A stretch of DNA of 29,724 nt from IMG/VR virus record IMGVR_UViG_3300044591_001471, positions 1 through 29,724 of that record, one strand, 5' to 3'. This stretch comes from a virus. The notes under the pieces were generated by a model. It was not told where the DNA came from. It did not search any database and was given only the letters and a program-made list of their open reading frames with translations. Below, in pieces: positions 11,937-18,199 of the stretch (positions are counted from its first letter, which is position 1; each line of letters starts with the position of its first letter). A program made the position numbers and the translations under genes.

Positions 11937-12543
11937 GAATCGTCTGAATATGAAGGTTAAAAGCAATCGTCACTCTTGGATAATCAGGTGTTGGTTGTGA
12001 TGGTTTCACACGGTGACTCAAATGTGATGGAAAAATGATTAAATCACCTTCTGCAATTCTAGGATTATAGACATAGAAATTATTGTATCTTCGATTTAAC
12101 TTACTCAATGAATCAATGAATGTGACTGGTGCGTGACGTTTTGGATCAAACTGTAAAAAATGAATTGCAGAAAAATGTGCATCTGGTACATTGAATGAAT
12201 CACCCATATGATCGTGTTCTTCCTGATATTCACCATTGGTATAGTAATTGAACCAGGCACCAGTAAACTCAAATTGTGTTCCCTTTCCAAAGACTTGAGA
12301 GAAATGCTTTTCATAGTTTTGACGAACTTCTGAAGACTGAATGAATAACTTATAGTTTAATTCATTCTGCTCAAATGTTGTGTAAACTTTATCCGTTGTC
12401 CATCCTTGCGGTGGATTCAATTTAAAATCTTTTTGATACTGCAAAATCTTCGGAAGAAGAAGTTCTTTTAGAACTTGATTCTTCTCCCGAAGACTATATT
12501 GATAAATGTAAGTCGGAAAGATTATTTTTCTATATTTGTCCAT
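11926..12543 (-). CDS. 2OG-Fe(II) oxygenase (2OG-FeII_Oxy_5-like)
   Basis: A 205-residue protein of the phage oxygenase type whose core reads WFNYYTNGEYQEEHDHMG, then FSAIHFLQFD, then EGDLIIFPSHLSHRVKP. The iron ligands are likely H110-x-H112 (or D111) and H177, with R190 (YPRVTIAFN) as the 2OG anchor. Such proteins are abundant beside tail-fibre genes in cyanophages, where protein hydroxylation is suspected but unproven. It is coupled to the second oxygenase by overlap. Confidence 0.85.
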   Translation of the reverse strand: MDKYRKIIFPTYIYQYSLREKNQVLKELLLPKILQYQKDFKLNPPQGWTTDKVYTTFEQNELNYKLFIQSSEVRQNYEKHFSQVFGKGTQFEFTGAWFNYYTNGEYQEEHDHMGDSFNVPDAHFSAIHFLQFDPKRHAPVTFIDSLSKLNRRYNNFYVYNPRIAEGDLIIFPSHLSHRVKPSQPTPDYPRVTIAFNLHIQTIHAN

Positions 12544-12739
12544 GATTCACGGGTTGTTGATACTCAATGTCGTTCCAATGTCTTACGACCCCTGCAACAA
12601 TAAAAAGATTAGTAATGAGATAAGTGAGAAATATAACAGTCCGTATATGAGCAACGTGGTCTGCTTCTCTGTCATTTTTCGATGCCTTCTCCCCAATAGA
12701 TTTCGCCCACAATCTCCACAGTGTTTTCTTTTTTTTCAT
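12530..12739 (-). CDS. Small membrane protein
   Basis: A 69-residue protein with a basic N-terminus (MKKKKTLWRLWAKSIGEKAS), a polar charged helix and one transmembrane segment at about residues 32-52 (IRTVIFLTYLITNLFIVAGV). I recognise the WRLWAK...ADxxAxIRT pattern from other T4-like cyanophages; function unknown. It overlaps the upstream gene by 68 bp, unusually long, but there is no later ATG in frame. Confidence 0.7.
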   Translation of the reverse strand: MKKKKTLWRLWAKSIGEKASKNDREADHVAHIRTVIFLTYLITNLFIVAGVVRHWNDIEYQQPVNHGQI

Positions 12740-12965
12740 ATCTTGATTGTCTAGACTTTATATATTTTAATTCTTTCCATTGGTTATGATAACACAGCAC
12801 CATCAAACGATCATTGCGATGAATTGAACACGCTTCGTAATTCTCTTCATCTTTTGGTTTGACTCCAATTTCTATCGTAATATATTCCTTATCCTTGAAG
12901 TAAATCCACCCTTCAATGTGTGATTTCCACTTTACATAATGATTAACCTCAGGAATGTAACTCAT
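12672..12965 (-). CDS. Conserved cyanophage protein, unknown
   Basis: A 97-residue beta-rich protein from the ATG at 12965 (MSYIPEVNHYVKWKSHIEGW), with the segments YITIEIGVKPKDEENY and LMVLCYHNQWKELKYIKSR. It resembles a recurrent cyanophage family with no known role. Its ATG overlaps the upstream stop (ATGA). The first three codons of the longer frame start with TTG and are not needed. Confidence 0.75.
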   Translation of the reverse strand: MSYIPEVNHYVKWKSHIEGWIYFKDKEYITIEIGVKPKDEENYEACSIHRNDRLMVLCYHNQWKELKYIKSRQSRYEKKENTVEIVGEIYWGEGIEK

Positions 12966-13243
12966 ACAAAGCAAGACTCCAATACAGTTTGCTTAGGAAT
13001 CATTGCAGAATATGGTGTTGTATTATGAATACTTACTACATCACCCACTGTCTTTGAATTGATTGGTGCGTGGTATTGTTTTGTTTTAGTATTGTAGAAT
13101 CCCCAGATACAACGAACTGGATCACCAAGATTGTAATCAAACTTACACTTATAGTGAATCCAGATAGCAGTAACATTGCGTTTAAACTCAGTTTGCTCAT
13201 AATACATTCCTTTGGGTGCTTTATGTGGAAACTCAATTGCCAT
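12962..13243 (-). CDS. Conserved cyanophage protein, unknown
   Basis: A 93-residue basic protein (begins MAIEFPHKAPKGMYYEQTEF) with the conserved-looking segment GFYNTKTKQYHAPINSKTVG and TTPYSAMIP. It is coupled on both sides by overlapping starts and stops. Function unknown. Confidence 0.75.
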   Translation of the reverse strand: MAIEFPHKAPKGMYYEQTEFKRNVTAIWIHYKCKFDYNLGDPVRCIWGFYNTKTKQYHAPINSKTVGDVVSIHNTTPYSAMIPKQTVLESCFV

Positions 13244-13400
13244 CAGGAACAGCTCTCAAATATTGAGGATTATGACCTTGAGCAAGATACATATCCAGTT
13301 GTTCTTTACATTGTTCTTTAGTCAGTTTTACTTGATGAGAATCAATGAGTGCCCAGCCAGTCGTACAATACTCTTCAATTCGATACAGTGTTTCGGACAT
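13233..13400 (-). CDS. Small conserved cyanophage protein
   Basis: A 55-residue protein (begins MSETLYRIEEYCTTGWALID; later LTKEQCKEQLDMYLAQGHNP). Its strand-then-helix layout is similar to many small cyanophage proteins. It overlaps the next gene by 11 bp. Function unknown. Confidence 0.72.
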   Translation of the reverse strand: MSETLYRIEEYCTTGWALIDSHQVKLTKEQCKEQLDMYLAQGHNPQYLRAVPDGN

Positions 13401-13405
13401 AGTTC

Positions 13406-13636
13406 TCAGGTAGTAAATGAATCAATGATGCCAGACTCATACTCATCTACAAGAGAAAACTTCTGGGCACTGACTACATTGGGCATAATGCGATCAATAT
13501 AATTTTCATCATAGATACTTGACTGCGACAAAATAGAAAATGCTTCAGTATCAGACTCAGCAATTAGATTGATTACACCACCATACTCACTTGAAGGAAA
13601 CGGCACCCAGTAATCAACGATATAAAGTGATTTCAT
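13406..13636 (-). CDS. Conserved cyanophage protein, unknown
   Basis: A 76-residue protein (begins MKSLYIVDYWVPFPSSEYGG, then INLIAESDTEAFSILS). The alternating strand/helix pattern suggests a small alpha/beta domain. An AAGGAG ribosome binding site lies in the end of the upstream gene. Function unknown. Confidence 0.73.
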   Translation of the reverse strand: MKSLYIVDYWVPFPSSEYGGVINLIAESDTEAFSILSQSSIYDENYIDRIMPNVVSAQKFSLVDEYESGIIDSFTT

Positions 13637-13649
13637 TTCTTTTGAAAAA

Positions 13650-13820
13650 TTACTCCTTAATTTTAGATGAATGATTCAGATTTGTCAACTGACGTTGTAG
13701 TTCAACTTGAATTTGAATTAAATGAGAATACAGGAATTTTTGATACTCATTACCTTCAGTCAGAGAGGTAAGATTATCAATCTGCATTAGTGCTAGAATC
13801 AATTTGGTTTGCTCATTCAT
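13650..13820 (-). CDS. Small coiled-coil-like protein
   Basis: A 56-residue, mostly helical protein (begins MNEQTKLILALMQIDNLTSL; later YSHLIQIQVELQRQLTNLNH) with heptad-like spacing of Leu/Ile. Its ATG overlaps the upstream stop (ATGA). Its end supplies the ribosome binding site for the following gene. Function unknown. Confidence 0.7.
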   Translation of the reverse strand: MNEQTKLILALMQIDNLTSLTEGNEYQKFLYSHLIQIQVELQRQLTNLNHSSKIKE

Positions 13821-13999
13821 ACAAACTCTTGAATATAATAATCGACAGTCACCTCTAGTTCTGCAGCTTTTTGTTCATAGTAATGATCAGTATATTGCTT
13901 AGCAGCAGTCCAGGCATTATGATTGAATTGTTCGATTTCGGAGTGTTGCATAAAATCCTCAAAGGCAGTCATAAATTGTTTGATGTCTTCGTCGTTCAT
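13817..13999 (-). CDS. Small acidic helical protein
   Basis: A 60-residue protein (begins MNDEDIKQFMTAFEDFMQHS) that looks all-helical with many acidic and aromatic residues. It is coupled on both sides through ATGA overlaps. Function unknown. Confidence 0.72.
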   Translation of the reverse strand: MNDEDIKQFMTAFEDFMQHSEIEQFNHNAWTAAKQYTDHYYEQKAAELEVTVDYYIQEFV

Positions 14000-14142
14000 T
14001 TTTTATACGGGCAATCGGGATGTTGAGTGGACTGAGTGCAGGCATCATATGCCTTGAACAGTTCTGCATCACGTTGGATGAGAAACACATTCAATCCAAT
14101 TATGCACCCAATTCCACCCAAAACAAGATAACGTAGTTTCAT
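13996..14142 (-). CDS. Small membrane-anchored protein
   Basis: A 48-residue protein (begins MKLRYLVLGGIGCIIGLNVF) with an N-terminal hydrophobic segment (residues 5-22) and a short polar tail with two cysteines (C35, C44). It could be a single-pass membrane protein or carry an uncleaved signal anchor. It overlaps both neighbours, which supports it as a gene. Confidence 0.68.
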   Translation of the reverse strand: MKLRYLVLGGIGCIIGLNVFLIQRDAELFKAYDACTQSTQHPDCPYKK

Positions 14143-14390
14143 CAAACTGCACCTGCCATCGGGTTGACATTTTTCTCTTCAGTGTTGAAACCAGTCACTT
14201 CCCAACCCATACCAATGCGTTCATTCATTTCACGTTCAAAGTCACGTTTGGTGATGCACTTGTAGGACATCGTATCAACACCTTGAAACTTGAGCACCTT
14301 GAACATAAACTTGGTACTGTTCTTGACAGGGAAGTAATCAACGACCATAGAGGGTTTGCCGTCGATCTTGGAGAAGGTAGACAGTTGCAT
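14142..14390 (-). CDS. Conserved small cyanophage protein
   Basis: An 82-residue protein (begins MQLSTFSKIDGKPSMVVDYF; later FEREMNERIGMGWEVTGFNT). The N-terminal half is beta-rich and the second half helical. It is the first gene of an ATGA/TGATG-coupled chain running down to 13406. A TATAAT box with an AAAGG ribosome binding site lies directly upstream. Function unknown. Confidence 0.75.
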   Translation of the reverse strand: MQLSTFSKIDGKPSMVVDYFPVKNSTKFMFKVLKFQGVDTMSYKCITKRDFEREMNERIGMGWEVTGFNTEEKNVNPMAGAV

Positions 14391-14414
14391 TGGGTGTGTC
14401 CCGATTACCTTTGT

Positions 14415-14420
14415 ATTATA
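14415..14420 (-). promoter_or_regulatory. -10 box (TATAAT) of the 14390-to-13406 gene chain
   Basis: Minus strand TATAATACAAAGG, between the stop at 14423 and the ATG at 14390. No good -35 is visible at 17 bp. The TATAATACAA form recurs at 16759. Confidence 0.55.
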
Positions 14421-14422
14421 GG

Positions 14423-14632
14423 TCAGAAGGACGGCACCACGTCGTACCGTAGACCAGTTTGCGAAGTGTCCATTTGCTCAAAGACCGTATAAAGTTTATT
14501 ATACAGTGCTGGCACACTTCCATACTCCCTTGCGATTCGGTTTTCTTCCCTAATCTCAAGCAATTGAAGTGCGGATAGAATTATACCAATTTCTTGAACA
14601 TTCAGTTGTACATTTGTTTCAGTCATTGTCAT
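14423..14632 (-). CDS. Small phage protein, unknown
   Basis: A 69-residue protein from the ATG at 14632 (MTMTETNVQLNVQEIGIILS), with a long helix (ILSALQLLEIREENRIAREY). The start shares one base with the upstream stop (TAATG), which decides it over an upstream non-ATG codon. Function unknown. Confidence 0.7.
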   Translation of the reverse strand: MTMTETNVQLNVQEIGIILSALQLLEIREENRIAREYGSVPALYNKLYTVFEQMDTSQTGLRYDVVPSF

Positions 14633-15003
14633 TAGTCCCAAGATACATTTTGAACAAGAAAACCAGGCATCACATAAGTCCAGACACCAAGACCATCATT
14701 TCCACCAACTTTATAATCCCACTTGTATTCAAACTTATTATGACTATCCCAGGTCATATATCCTTTCTCCTTATCAAATCTTCCTTTGATAGTAAGAGCA
14801 TATTTGTTGGAGTAAATGTTGCGGGTGCGAAGTGCTCCACCTTTTTCTCTAGTTTCAATTACTACACAGGTATCGGGATAGGTTTGAATACCTTGCTCCA
14901 AGAGGCAGGGTGTTTCATATCGAAATGGTCGATATGTTTTAATTTCTTGAGCAAAGGCAGGAAAAGAGATAAAAATTGCAGCAGCAAGAAGAAGTTTTTT
15001 CAT
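14632..15003 (-). CDS. Secreted protein with Sec signal peptide
   Basis: A 123-residue protein from the ATG at 15003. It begins MKKLLLAAAIFISFPAFAQE, a textbook signal peptide with an expected cleavage after AFA. The mature part is beta-rich with two cysteines that could form a disulfide (C33, C46 region), ETREKGGALRTRNIYSN and a final strand region. It is probably exported to the periplasm of the host. It is coupled (ATGA) to the RlpA-like gene upstream, suggesting an envelope-directed pair. The function is not known; lysis or cell-wall modification is an inference from the neighbour. Confidence 0.78.
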   Translation of the reverse strand: MKKLLLAAAIFISFPAFAQEIKTYRPFRYETPCLLEQGIQTYPDTCVVIETREKGGALRTRNIYSNKYALTIKGRFDKEKGYMTWDSHNKFEYKWDYKVGGNDGLGVWTYVMPGFLVQNVSWD

Positions 15004-15314
15004 CCAATTACTCTCCAACAAACAGTAGCATTTCCTTTATTAGTTGATTCAATATGAGAAAATGCAGCATAACTTAGATCCAGGTCAGCGTGGGAATAGG
15101 GTCCACGATCATTAACTCTTACAATTACTTGTTTCCCATTGTCTTGATTTGTAACCCTAATTTTACTTCCCATAGCAAGGTAAGGGTGAGCAGCAGTCCA
15201 ACGATAAGCATTAAATCGTTCTCCATTTGCAGTGCGTTGCCCGTGGAAACCATCACCCATTCCATAAAATGTAGCAATACCACAGGTTAGACCAGCAATC
15301 AAAGTTTCAATCAT
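15000..15314 (-). CDS. RlpA-like double-psi beta-barrel protein (cell-wall active)
   Basis: A 104-residue protein that is almost entirely an RlpA/DPBB domain. ATFYG at residues 14-18, FHGQRTANGERF at 23-34, TAAHPYLAMGSKIRVTN at 40-56, then VRVNDRGPY at 65-73 and DLDLSYAAF at 77-85. RlpA proteins are lytic transglycosylases acting on denuded peptidoglycan; the conserved Asp of NDRGP (D69) and DLS (D79) are present. The N-terminal hydrophobic stretch is only about 12 residues, so export by Sec is uncertain. It is followed by a secreted protein. The plausible role is peptidoglycan remodelling at lysis or entry. Confidence 0.85.
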   Translation of the reverse strand: MIETLIAGLTCGIATFYGMGDGFHGQRTANGERFNAYRWTAAHPYLAMGSKIRVTNQDNGKQVIVRVNDRGPYSHADLDLSYAAFSHIESTNKGNATVCWRVIG

Positions 15315-15472
15315 TCTTCGTTAGATTCTTCAAATACAAGTTCAAGATAATTGTAACCGATTACTTTGCGTCCTTGATGAGTATTTGTATTGATTAGAAC
15401 GTTTTCTTTTTCAAGTTTTTCCAAACGACGACTGGTTGCATTATTCAGTTTTGTAGTCCAGTAATGACTCAT
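15311..15472 (-). CDS. Small basic-acidic protein, possibly winged-helix-like
   Basis: A 53-residue protein (begins MSHYWTTKLNNATSRRLEKL, then EKENVLINTNTHQGRKVIGYNYLE with the run interrupted here for brevity at its middle). The pattern of a basic helix followed by a hairpin is reminiscent of winged-helix wings, but the sequence is too short to be sure. It overlaps the RlpA-like gene by ATGA. Confidence 0.62.
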   Translation of the reverse strand: MSHYWTTKLNNATSRRLEKLEKENVLINTNTHQGRKVIGYNYLELVFEESNEE

Positions 15473-15483
15473 TTAATTTCTCC

Positions 15484-15645
15484 TCAGTTTTCGGGATAAA
15501 GTTTCCAACCATCGGGGCGGATGCCCATTTCTTCACAACGGACCTCATAAACAATCCGTTTCAGAAGTTGAAGAGGCATTTCATTCTCAATCGTTTTCTG
15601 AATAGTGTGGCGGATCTGTTGATCTTGCGTTGTGTCGGTGACCAT
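15484..15645 (-). CDS. Small cyanophage protein, unknown
   Basis: A 53-residue protein from the ATG at 15645 (MVTDTTQDQQIRHTIQKTIE; ends RPDGWKLYPEN). An AAGGGA ribosome binding site and a TATAAT box precede this ATG. The longer frame to 15729 crosses both and palindrome G, so it is rejected. Function unknown. Confidence 0.7.
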   Translation of the reverse strand: MVTDTTQDQQIRHTIQKTIENEMPLQLLKRIVYEVRCEEMGIRPDGWKLYPEN

Positions 15646-15669
15646 TGCGGTTCCCTTGATTACCTTGTA

Positions 15670-15675
15670 ATTATA
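15670..15675 (-). promoter_or_regulatory. -10 box (TATAAT) after palindrome G
   Basis: Minus strand CTATAATTACAAGG, 25 bp ahead of the ATG at 15645, overlapping the stop of the methyltransferase-like gene. A small CACT/AGTG hairpin and palindrome G lie just upstream. No strong -35. Confidence 0.55.
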
Positions 15676-16243
15676 GAGGAAGAACTGCCTCACTGCGAGT
15701 GCGTTGTGCCAGTTTGGAAGCTGGCACATTCAGTTCCTCCATTATGATTTGTTTTGGTAGAAAGTTCCAACAATAGTAACTGCTGCTGAACGTGATTTTA
15801 TCATTTGGACGACCATCAGGACTGTGAAACTTCATACGCTTATCAAACATCAGCAGTTGCAGATCTTTGTCCTTGAACAGTTGCTTTGGTGCAGAATCAT
15901 TCAACCAGGTGTTCGTCATAATCAGAGCAAATGGTTTGCCAAATGATAATGCTCGCTCGAAGAACTTTCTCTTGTTTGTGAATGGTGGATTGGATACAAT
16001 TACATCCCAATGAAACTTTGGTGTAAAAGTGAGAAAATCATAACCCTGTGAAATATGGGAATAAATCACTTGATTTTGTGGTGAGATTTGCTTGACAAAC
16101 TCACTCTCAGCAGTGTCAAATGGGCACCAAACAGTGGCACCTTTGGGAATGTATTTCAGAATAGGAGTAACACCGTATGAAGGAGTATAGCACTCATCAT
16201 TATTCCCTTCGGAATACATTAGTTTTCCACTATCAAGTGTCAT
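15671..16243 (-). CDS. DNA adenine methyltransferase-like protein
   Basis: A 190-residue protein with the NPPF motif (VIVSNPPFTNKRKFFERAL, N85-P-P-F88) of amino-methyltransferases. The N-terminal NDECYTPSYGVTPILKY resembles the substrate/start region of phage adenine methyltransferases. The usual SAM-binding FxGxG loop is replaced by VWCPFDTAESEFV, so cofactor binding should be tested. It overlaps the nuclease-like gene by ATGA. Its last residues (VPASKLAQ) are encoded by palindrome G. It could be an active N6-adenine methylase, or a degenerate one. Confidence 0.78.
   Translation of the reverse strand: MTLDSGKLMYSEGNNDECYTPSYGVTPILKYIPKGATVWCPFDTAESEFVKQISPQNQVIYSHISQGYDFLTFTPKFHWDVIVSNPPFTNKRKFFERALSFGKPFALIMTNTWLNDSAPKQLFKDKDLQLLMFDKRMKFHSPDGRPNDKITFSSSYYCWNFLPKQIIMEELNVPASKLAQRTRSEAVLPL
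15706..15727. repeat. Palindrome copy G (GTGCCASTT family), translated
   Basis: Plus strand: GTGCCAGTT, TGGA, AGCTGGCAC. It lies in the last codons of the methyltransferase-like gene and encodes V-P-A-S-K-L-A-Q. Confidence 0.8.
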
Positions 16244-16737
16244 ACAATTTGAGTTCCGTATTGATAAATTTCTTTCTTAGTTAGATTACCAGAGAGTCGG
16301 GGATCTTTATGCTTACCGTGAATCTTACGTTCCCAATCTTTCTTGAGTTTAGGAAGCAGAATCATCAACACATCATCACCAGTCAGTTTCCAAACTTCTA
16401 CAACTTTGCCACCATCATAACGGGCAATGTAGTGATTGGAATACTTACCAAGTTTTTCCTCAATCAAATAACGTTCCTGTTCTTCCCAGGTATCTTGAAC
16501 ACTGATACCATTATACGTCCCATTGATGAAATTGGCAATGGTAGATTTATACTCACATTCACCATCTTGATCAACAGCATCAGCACCCGAATAGGTTTCT
16601 GCTACTTGATGCCCAAGAATACCAGCAAGATGTATCTCACGCGATCGAGCATAACTGAAAGGATCTCCCCAACCTTGCTCATCACAAAGTTGGTACATTT
16701 CCTCAAACAGTTGCTGAAACCGTTGTTCAGGGGTCAT
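16240..16737 (-). CDS. PD-(D/E)XK nuclease-like protein
   Basis: A 165-residue protein with a nuclease-type signature. After a helix with EIHLAGILGH comes YSGADAVDQDGECEYKST, giving D53/D56 and E62-x-K64, the spacing of the PD-(D/E)XK core. It then has WEEQERYLIEEKLGKY and VVEVWKLTGDDV, ending in KDPRLSGNLTKKEI. It directly precedes the methyltransferase-like gene with a 4-bp ATGA overlap. This makes a plausible restriction-modification-like or site-specific DNA-processing pair. The promoter upstream (TATAAT at 16759) would give one transcript for both. Confidence 0.72.
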   Translation of the reverse strand: MTPEQRFQQLFEEMYQLCDEQGWGDPFSYARSREIHLAGILGHQVAETYSGADAVDQDGECEYKSTIANFINGTYNGISVQDTWEEQERYLIEEKLGKYSNHYIARYDGGKVVEVWKLTGDDVLMILLPKLKKDWERKIHGKHKDPRLSGNLTKKEIYQYGTQIV

Positions 16738-16758
16738 TGATCAGTTGCTTGAACTTGT

Positions 16759-16764
16759 ATTATA
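16759..16764 (-). promoter_or_regulatory. -10 box (TATAAT) of the nuclease/methyltransferase pair
   Basis: Minus strand GTATAATACAAG, 22 bp ahead of the ATG at 16737, overlapping the stop of the upstream gene. A GCCTG-ATG-CAGGC hairpin (16767-16779) abuts it. Confidence 0.6.
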
Positions 16765-17236
16765 CTGCCTGCATCAGGCGGTTCGGGAAAAACTGTGCCA
16801 CTTTGGGGACTGGCACACCTTGTTTCTCAATTAGATACTCCAGATATAGGGTTTCTTCTTGCTCCCGTGCCTCTATTTCGTGTGGTTGATGCCAATAGTC
16901 GTACTTTTCGACTGGTTCTTTAGAATAACACAATTTTCCGTATCGGAACCGCAGTGAACCGACTACCCACTGGCGCAAGTGGACCAGTTCGTGTAAAAGA
17001 GTTTTTATATACAACTCCTCAGACATATGGGTGTTGAGTTCAATCAGAAACTCACGGGGACGACGTGATGCTCCCACATAGTCGCAATACCCATAAACTT
17101 GTTCACGACGCAGACCACGATGAAGAATCTCCACCTCAATCTTATGACGGGGAAGAAACTTATTCAGAAACCAAGTGGTAACGTCCTCACAGAGGCGTTT
17201 AGAATAACCATATCCAGAATACGTGATGTAAGACAT
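16760..17236 (-). CDS. SprT-like HExxH zinc metalloprotein
   Basis: A 158-residue protein from the ATG at 17236 (MSYITYSGYGYSKRLCEDVT). LLHELVHLRQW gives H82-E83-xx-H86, a zincin active site. HQPHEIEAREQEE (H119/E120 or E127) supplies a third ligand, as in SprT/WLM-like proteins. Other recognisable cyanophage segments are NKFLPRHKIEVEILHRGLRR and REFLIELNTHM. It is probably a protease or peptidase acting in the host; the substrate is unknown. The tail VPVPKVAQ is encoded by palindrome H. The codons before M8 use TTG and are not needed. Confidence 0.8.
   Translation of the reverse strand: MSYITYSGYGYSKRLCEDVTTWFLNKFLPRHKIEVEILHRGLRREQVYGYCDYVGASRRPREFLIELNTHMSEELYIKTLLHELVHLRQWVVGSLRFRYGKLCYSKEPVEKYDYWHQPHEIEAREQEETLYLEYLIEKQGVPVPKVAQFFPNRLMQAV
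16795..16816. repeat. Palindrome copy H (GTGCCASTT family), translated
   Basis: Plus strand: GTGCCACTT, TGGG, GACTGGCAC. It is translated as V-P-V-P-K-V-A-Q near the end of the SprT-like gene. Confidence 0.8.
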
Positions 17237-17294
17237 TGACCCCAATGCAAAAACCAAATGAACGAAGAAATGAAGATGAGTTTGTCTCTAGCAG

Positions 17295-17522
17295 TCATCG
17301 AGCAATAATATCCAGAGATTCCAGTAGCATCATAGCAAGTTGCATTTGATTATGATCATCAACGACAGGAATGTTTGCATCCACAAACTCACTTGCAAGT
17401 TGACTCAAAAGTTCAATCGTTCGTTCATCTGCAAACACAGATGTGGCAAACTCTGATTTGAAACCGTTACACAGAAGACGGAGAGACTTAGTGACGGTCA
17501 GTTCGTTAATTGTGTCGTTCAT
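17295..17522 (-). CDS. Small conserved cyanophage protein
   Basis: A 75-residue helical protein from the ATG at 17522 (MNDTINELTVTKSLRLLCNG; later LLSQLASEFVDANIPVVDDH). I recognise it as a recurrent small cyanophage protein. The start follows the upstream stop by 8 bp. Function unknown. Confidence 0.75.
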   Translation of the reverse strand: MNDTINELTVTKSLRLLCNGFKSEFATSVFADERTIELLSQLASEFVDANIPVVDDHNQMQLAMMLLESLDIIAR

Positions 17523-17530
17523 TGTGCTAA

Positions 17531-17962
17531 TCACTTTGCGTACAAATAAGAACCTGCCCAGTCTGCATTTTCAAGCAACCATTCACGTTGCTCAATCAGT
17601 CGCAGATCATAACGAACACCTTTGGCAGGTGCTTTCCAACTAGCAGACTTATAAACTTCACCAGTCTTTTTATCTACAAAAGCGTGGACAGAGCGAGAAC
17701 CAGCAGCATTCATAATGATTTTGTGATACTTACGACCCGTTTCGGGGTAGAAGTCATAGTCACAGATACCCTGCTTCAGTTTATCAATACAAGCATCGTG
17801 GTATTCAACATCTTCAGTACGAAGTGCATGAGATTTGATGCTGTAATCAATAAAGTTCTGACGCAGTGCTTCACAGAGAGCATAGGTGTGCCCCAGAACT
17901 GCCTCTGCAATATTGTTCCGTGCCTCTTGCTGGGCAGCATAGTCGGCAAAGGTGGTAGTCAT
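17531..17962 (-). CDS. Conserved phage protein (DUF7717-like)
   Basis: A 143-residue protein from the ATG at 17962 (MTTTFADYAAQQEARNNIAE). The C-terminal half is distinctive: DFYPETGRKYHKIIM, SRSVHAFVDKKTGEVYKS, ASWKAPAKGVRYDL and ADWAGSYLY. I know this from many phages as a conserved domain of unknown function (DUF7717, by memory). The longer frame to 17995 crosses the TATAAT box and is rejected. Confidence 0.8.
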   Translation of the reverse strand: MTTTFADYAAQQEARNNIAEAVLGHTYALCEALRQNFIDYSIKSHALRTEDVEYHDACIDKLKQGICDYDFYPETGRKYHKIIMNAAGSRSVHAFVDKKTGEVYKSASWKAPAKGVRYDLRLIEQREWLLENADWAGSYLYAK

Positions 17963-17983
17963 CGGTTGATTGCGTATGTGCTT

Positions 17984-17989
17984 ATTATA
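17984..17989 (-). promoter_or_regulatory. -10 box (TATAAT) for the DUF7717-like gene
   Basis: Minus strand CCCTATAATAAGC, 22 bp ahead of the ATG. A CCTAG/CTAGG hairpin (17996-18012) lies just upstream, then the stop of the 41-residue gene and palindrome I. Confidence 0.58.
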
Positions 17990-18015
17990 GGGCATCCTAG
18001 AGGGGTCCTAGGAGG

Positions 18016-18141
18016 TCAGTATGCCAGTTCATGATCTGGCACCCAGGGTTCATCATCACCCAAGAATCCCATCCAATCTGCTGGTTCAGAACCATAGATT
18101 TCAATTTCCCGCAGTTCCTCAATCAGTTCAGACAGATCCAT
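18016..18141 (-). CDS. Small acidic protein
   Basis: A 41-residue acidic protein (begins MDLSELIEELREIEIYGSEP). Its last residues (VPDHELAY) are encoded by palindrome I. A TATAAT box (18165-18170) and a GAGGG ribosome binding site precede the ATG. It lies alone between two palindromes. Function unknown. Confidence 0.65.
   Translation of the reverse strand: MDLSELIEELREIEIYGSEPADWMGFLGDDEPWVPDHELAY
18021..18042. repeat. Palindrome copy I (GTGCCASTT family), translated
   Basis: Plus strand: ATGCCAGTT, CATG, ATCTGGCAC. It encodes the last residues of the 41-residue protein. Confidence 0.7.
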
Positions 18142-18164
18142 AAGAAACCCTCAATTACAAGAAT

Positions 18165-18170
18165 ATTATA
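18165..18170 (-). promoter_or_regulatory. -10 box (TATAAT) for the 41-residue gene
   Basis: Minus strand GCTATAATATTC, 23 bp ahead of the ATG at 18141 and directly behind the terminator at 18174-18196. Confidence 0.58.
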
Positions 18171-18173
18171 GCA

Positions 18174-18196
18174 GAAAACCCACCTTTTGGGTGGGT
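18174..18196 (-). terminator. Rho-independent terminator of the SPFH-like gene
   Basis: Minus strand: ACCCACC, loop CAAAA, GGTGGGT, then TTTC. The 7-bp GC-rich stem with a short T-run follows the stop at 18218 and palindrome J. Confidence 0.75.
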
Positions 18197-18199
18197 CTT

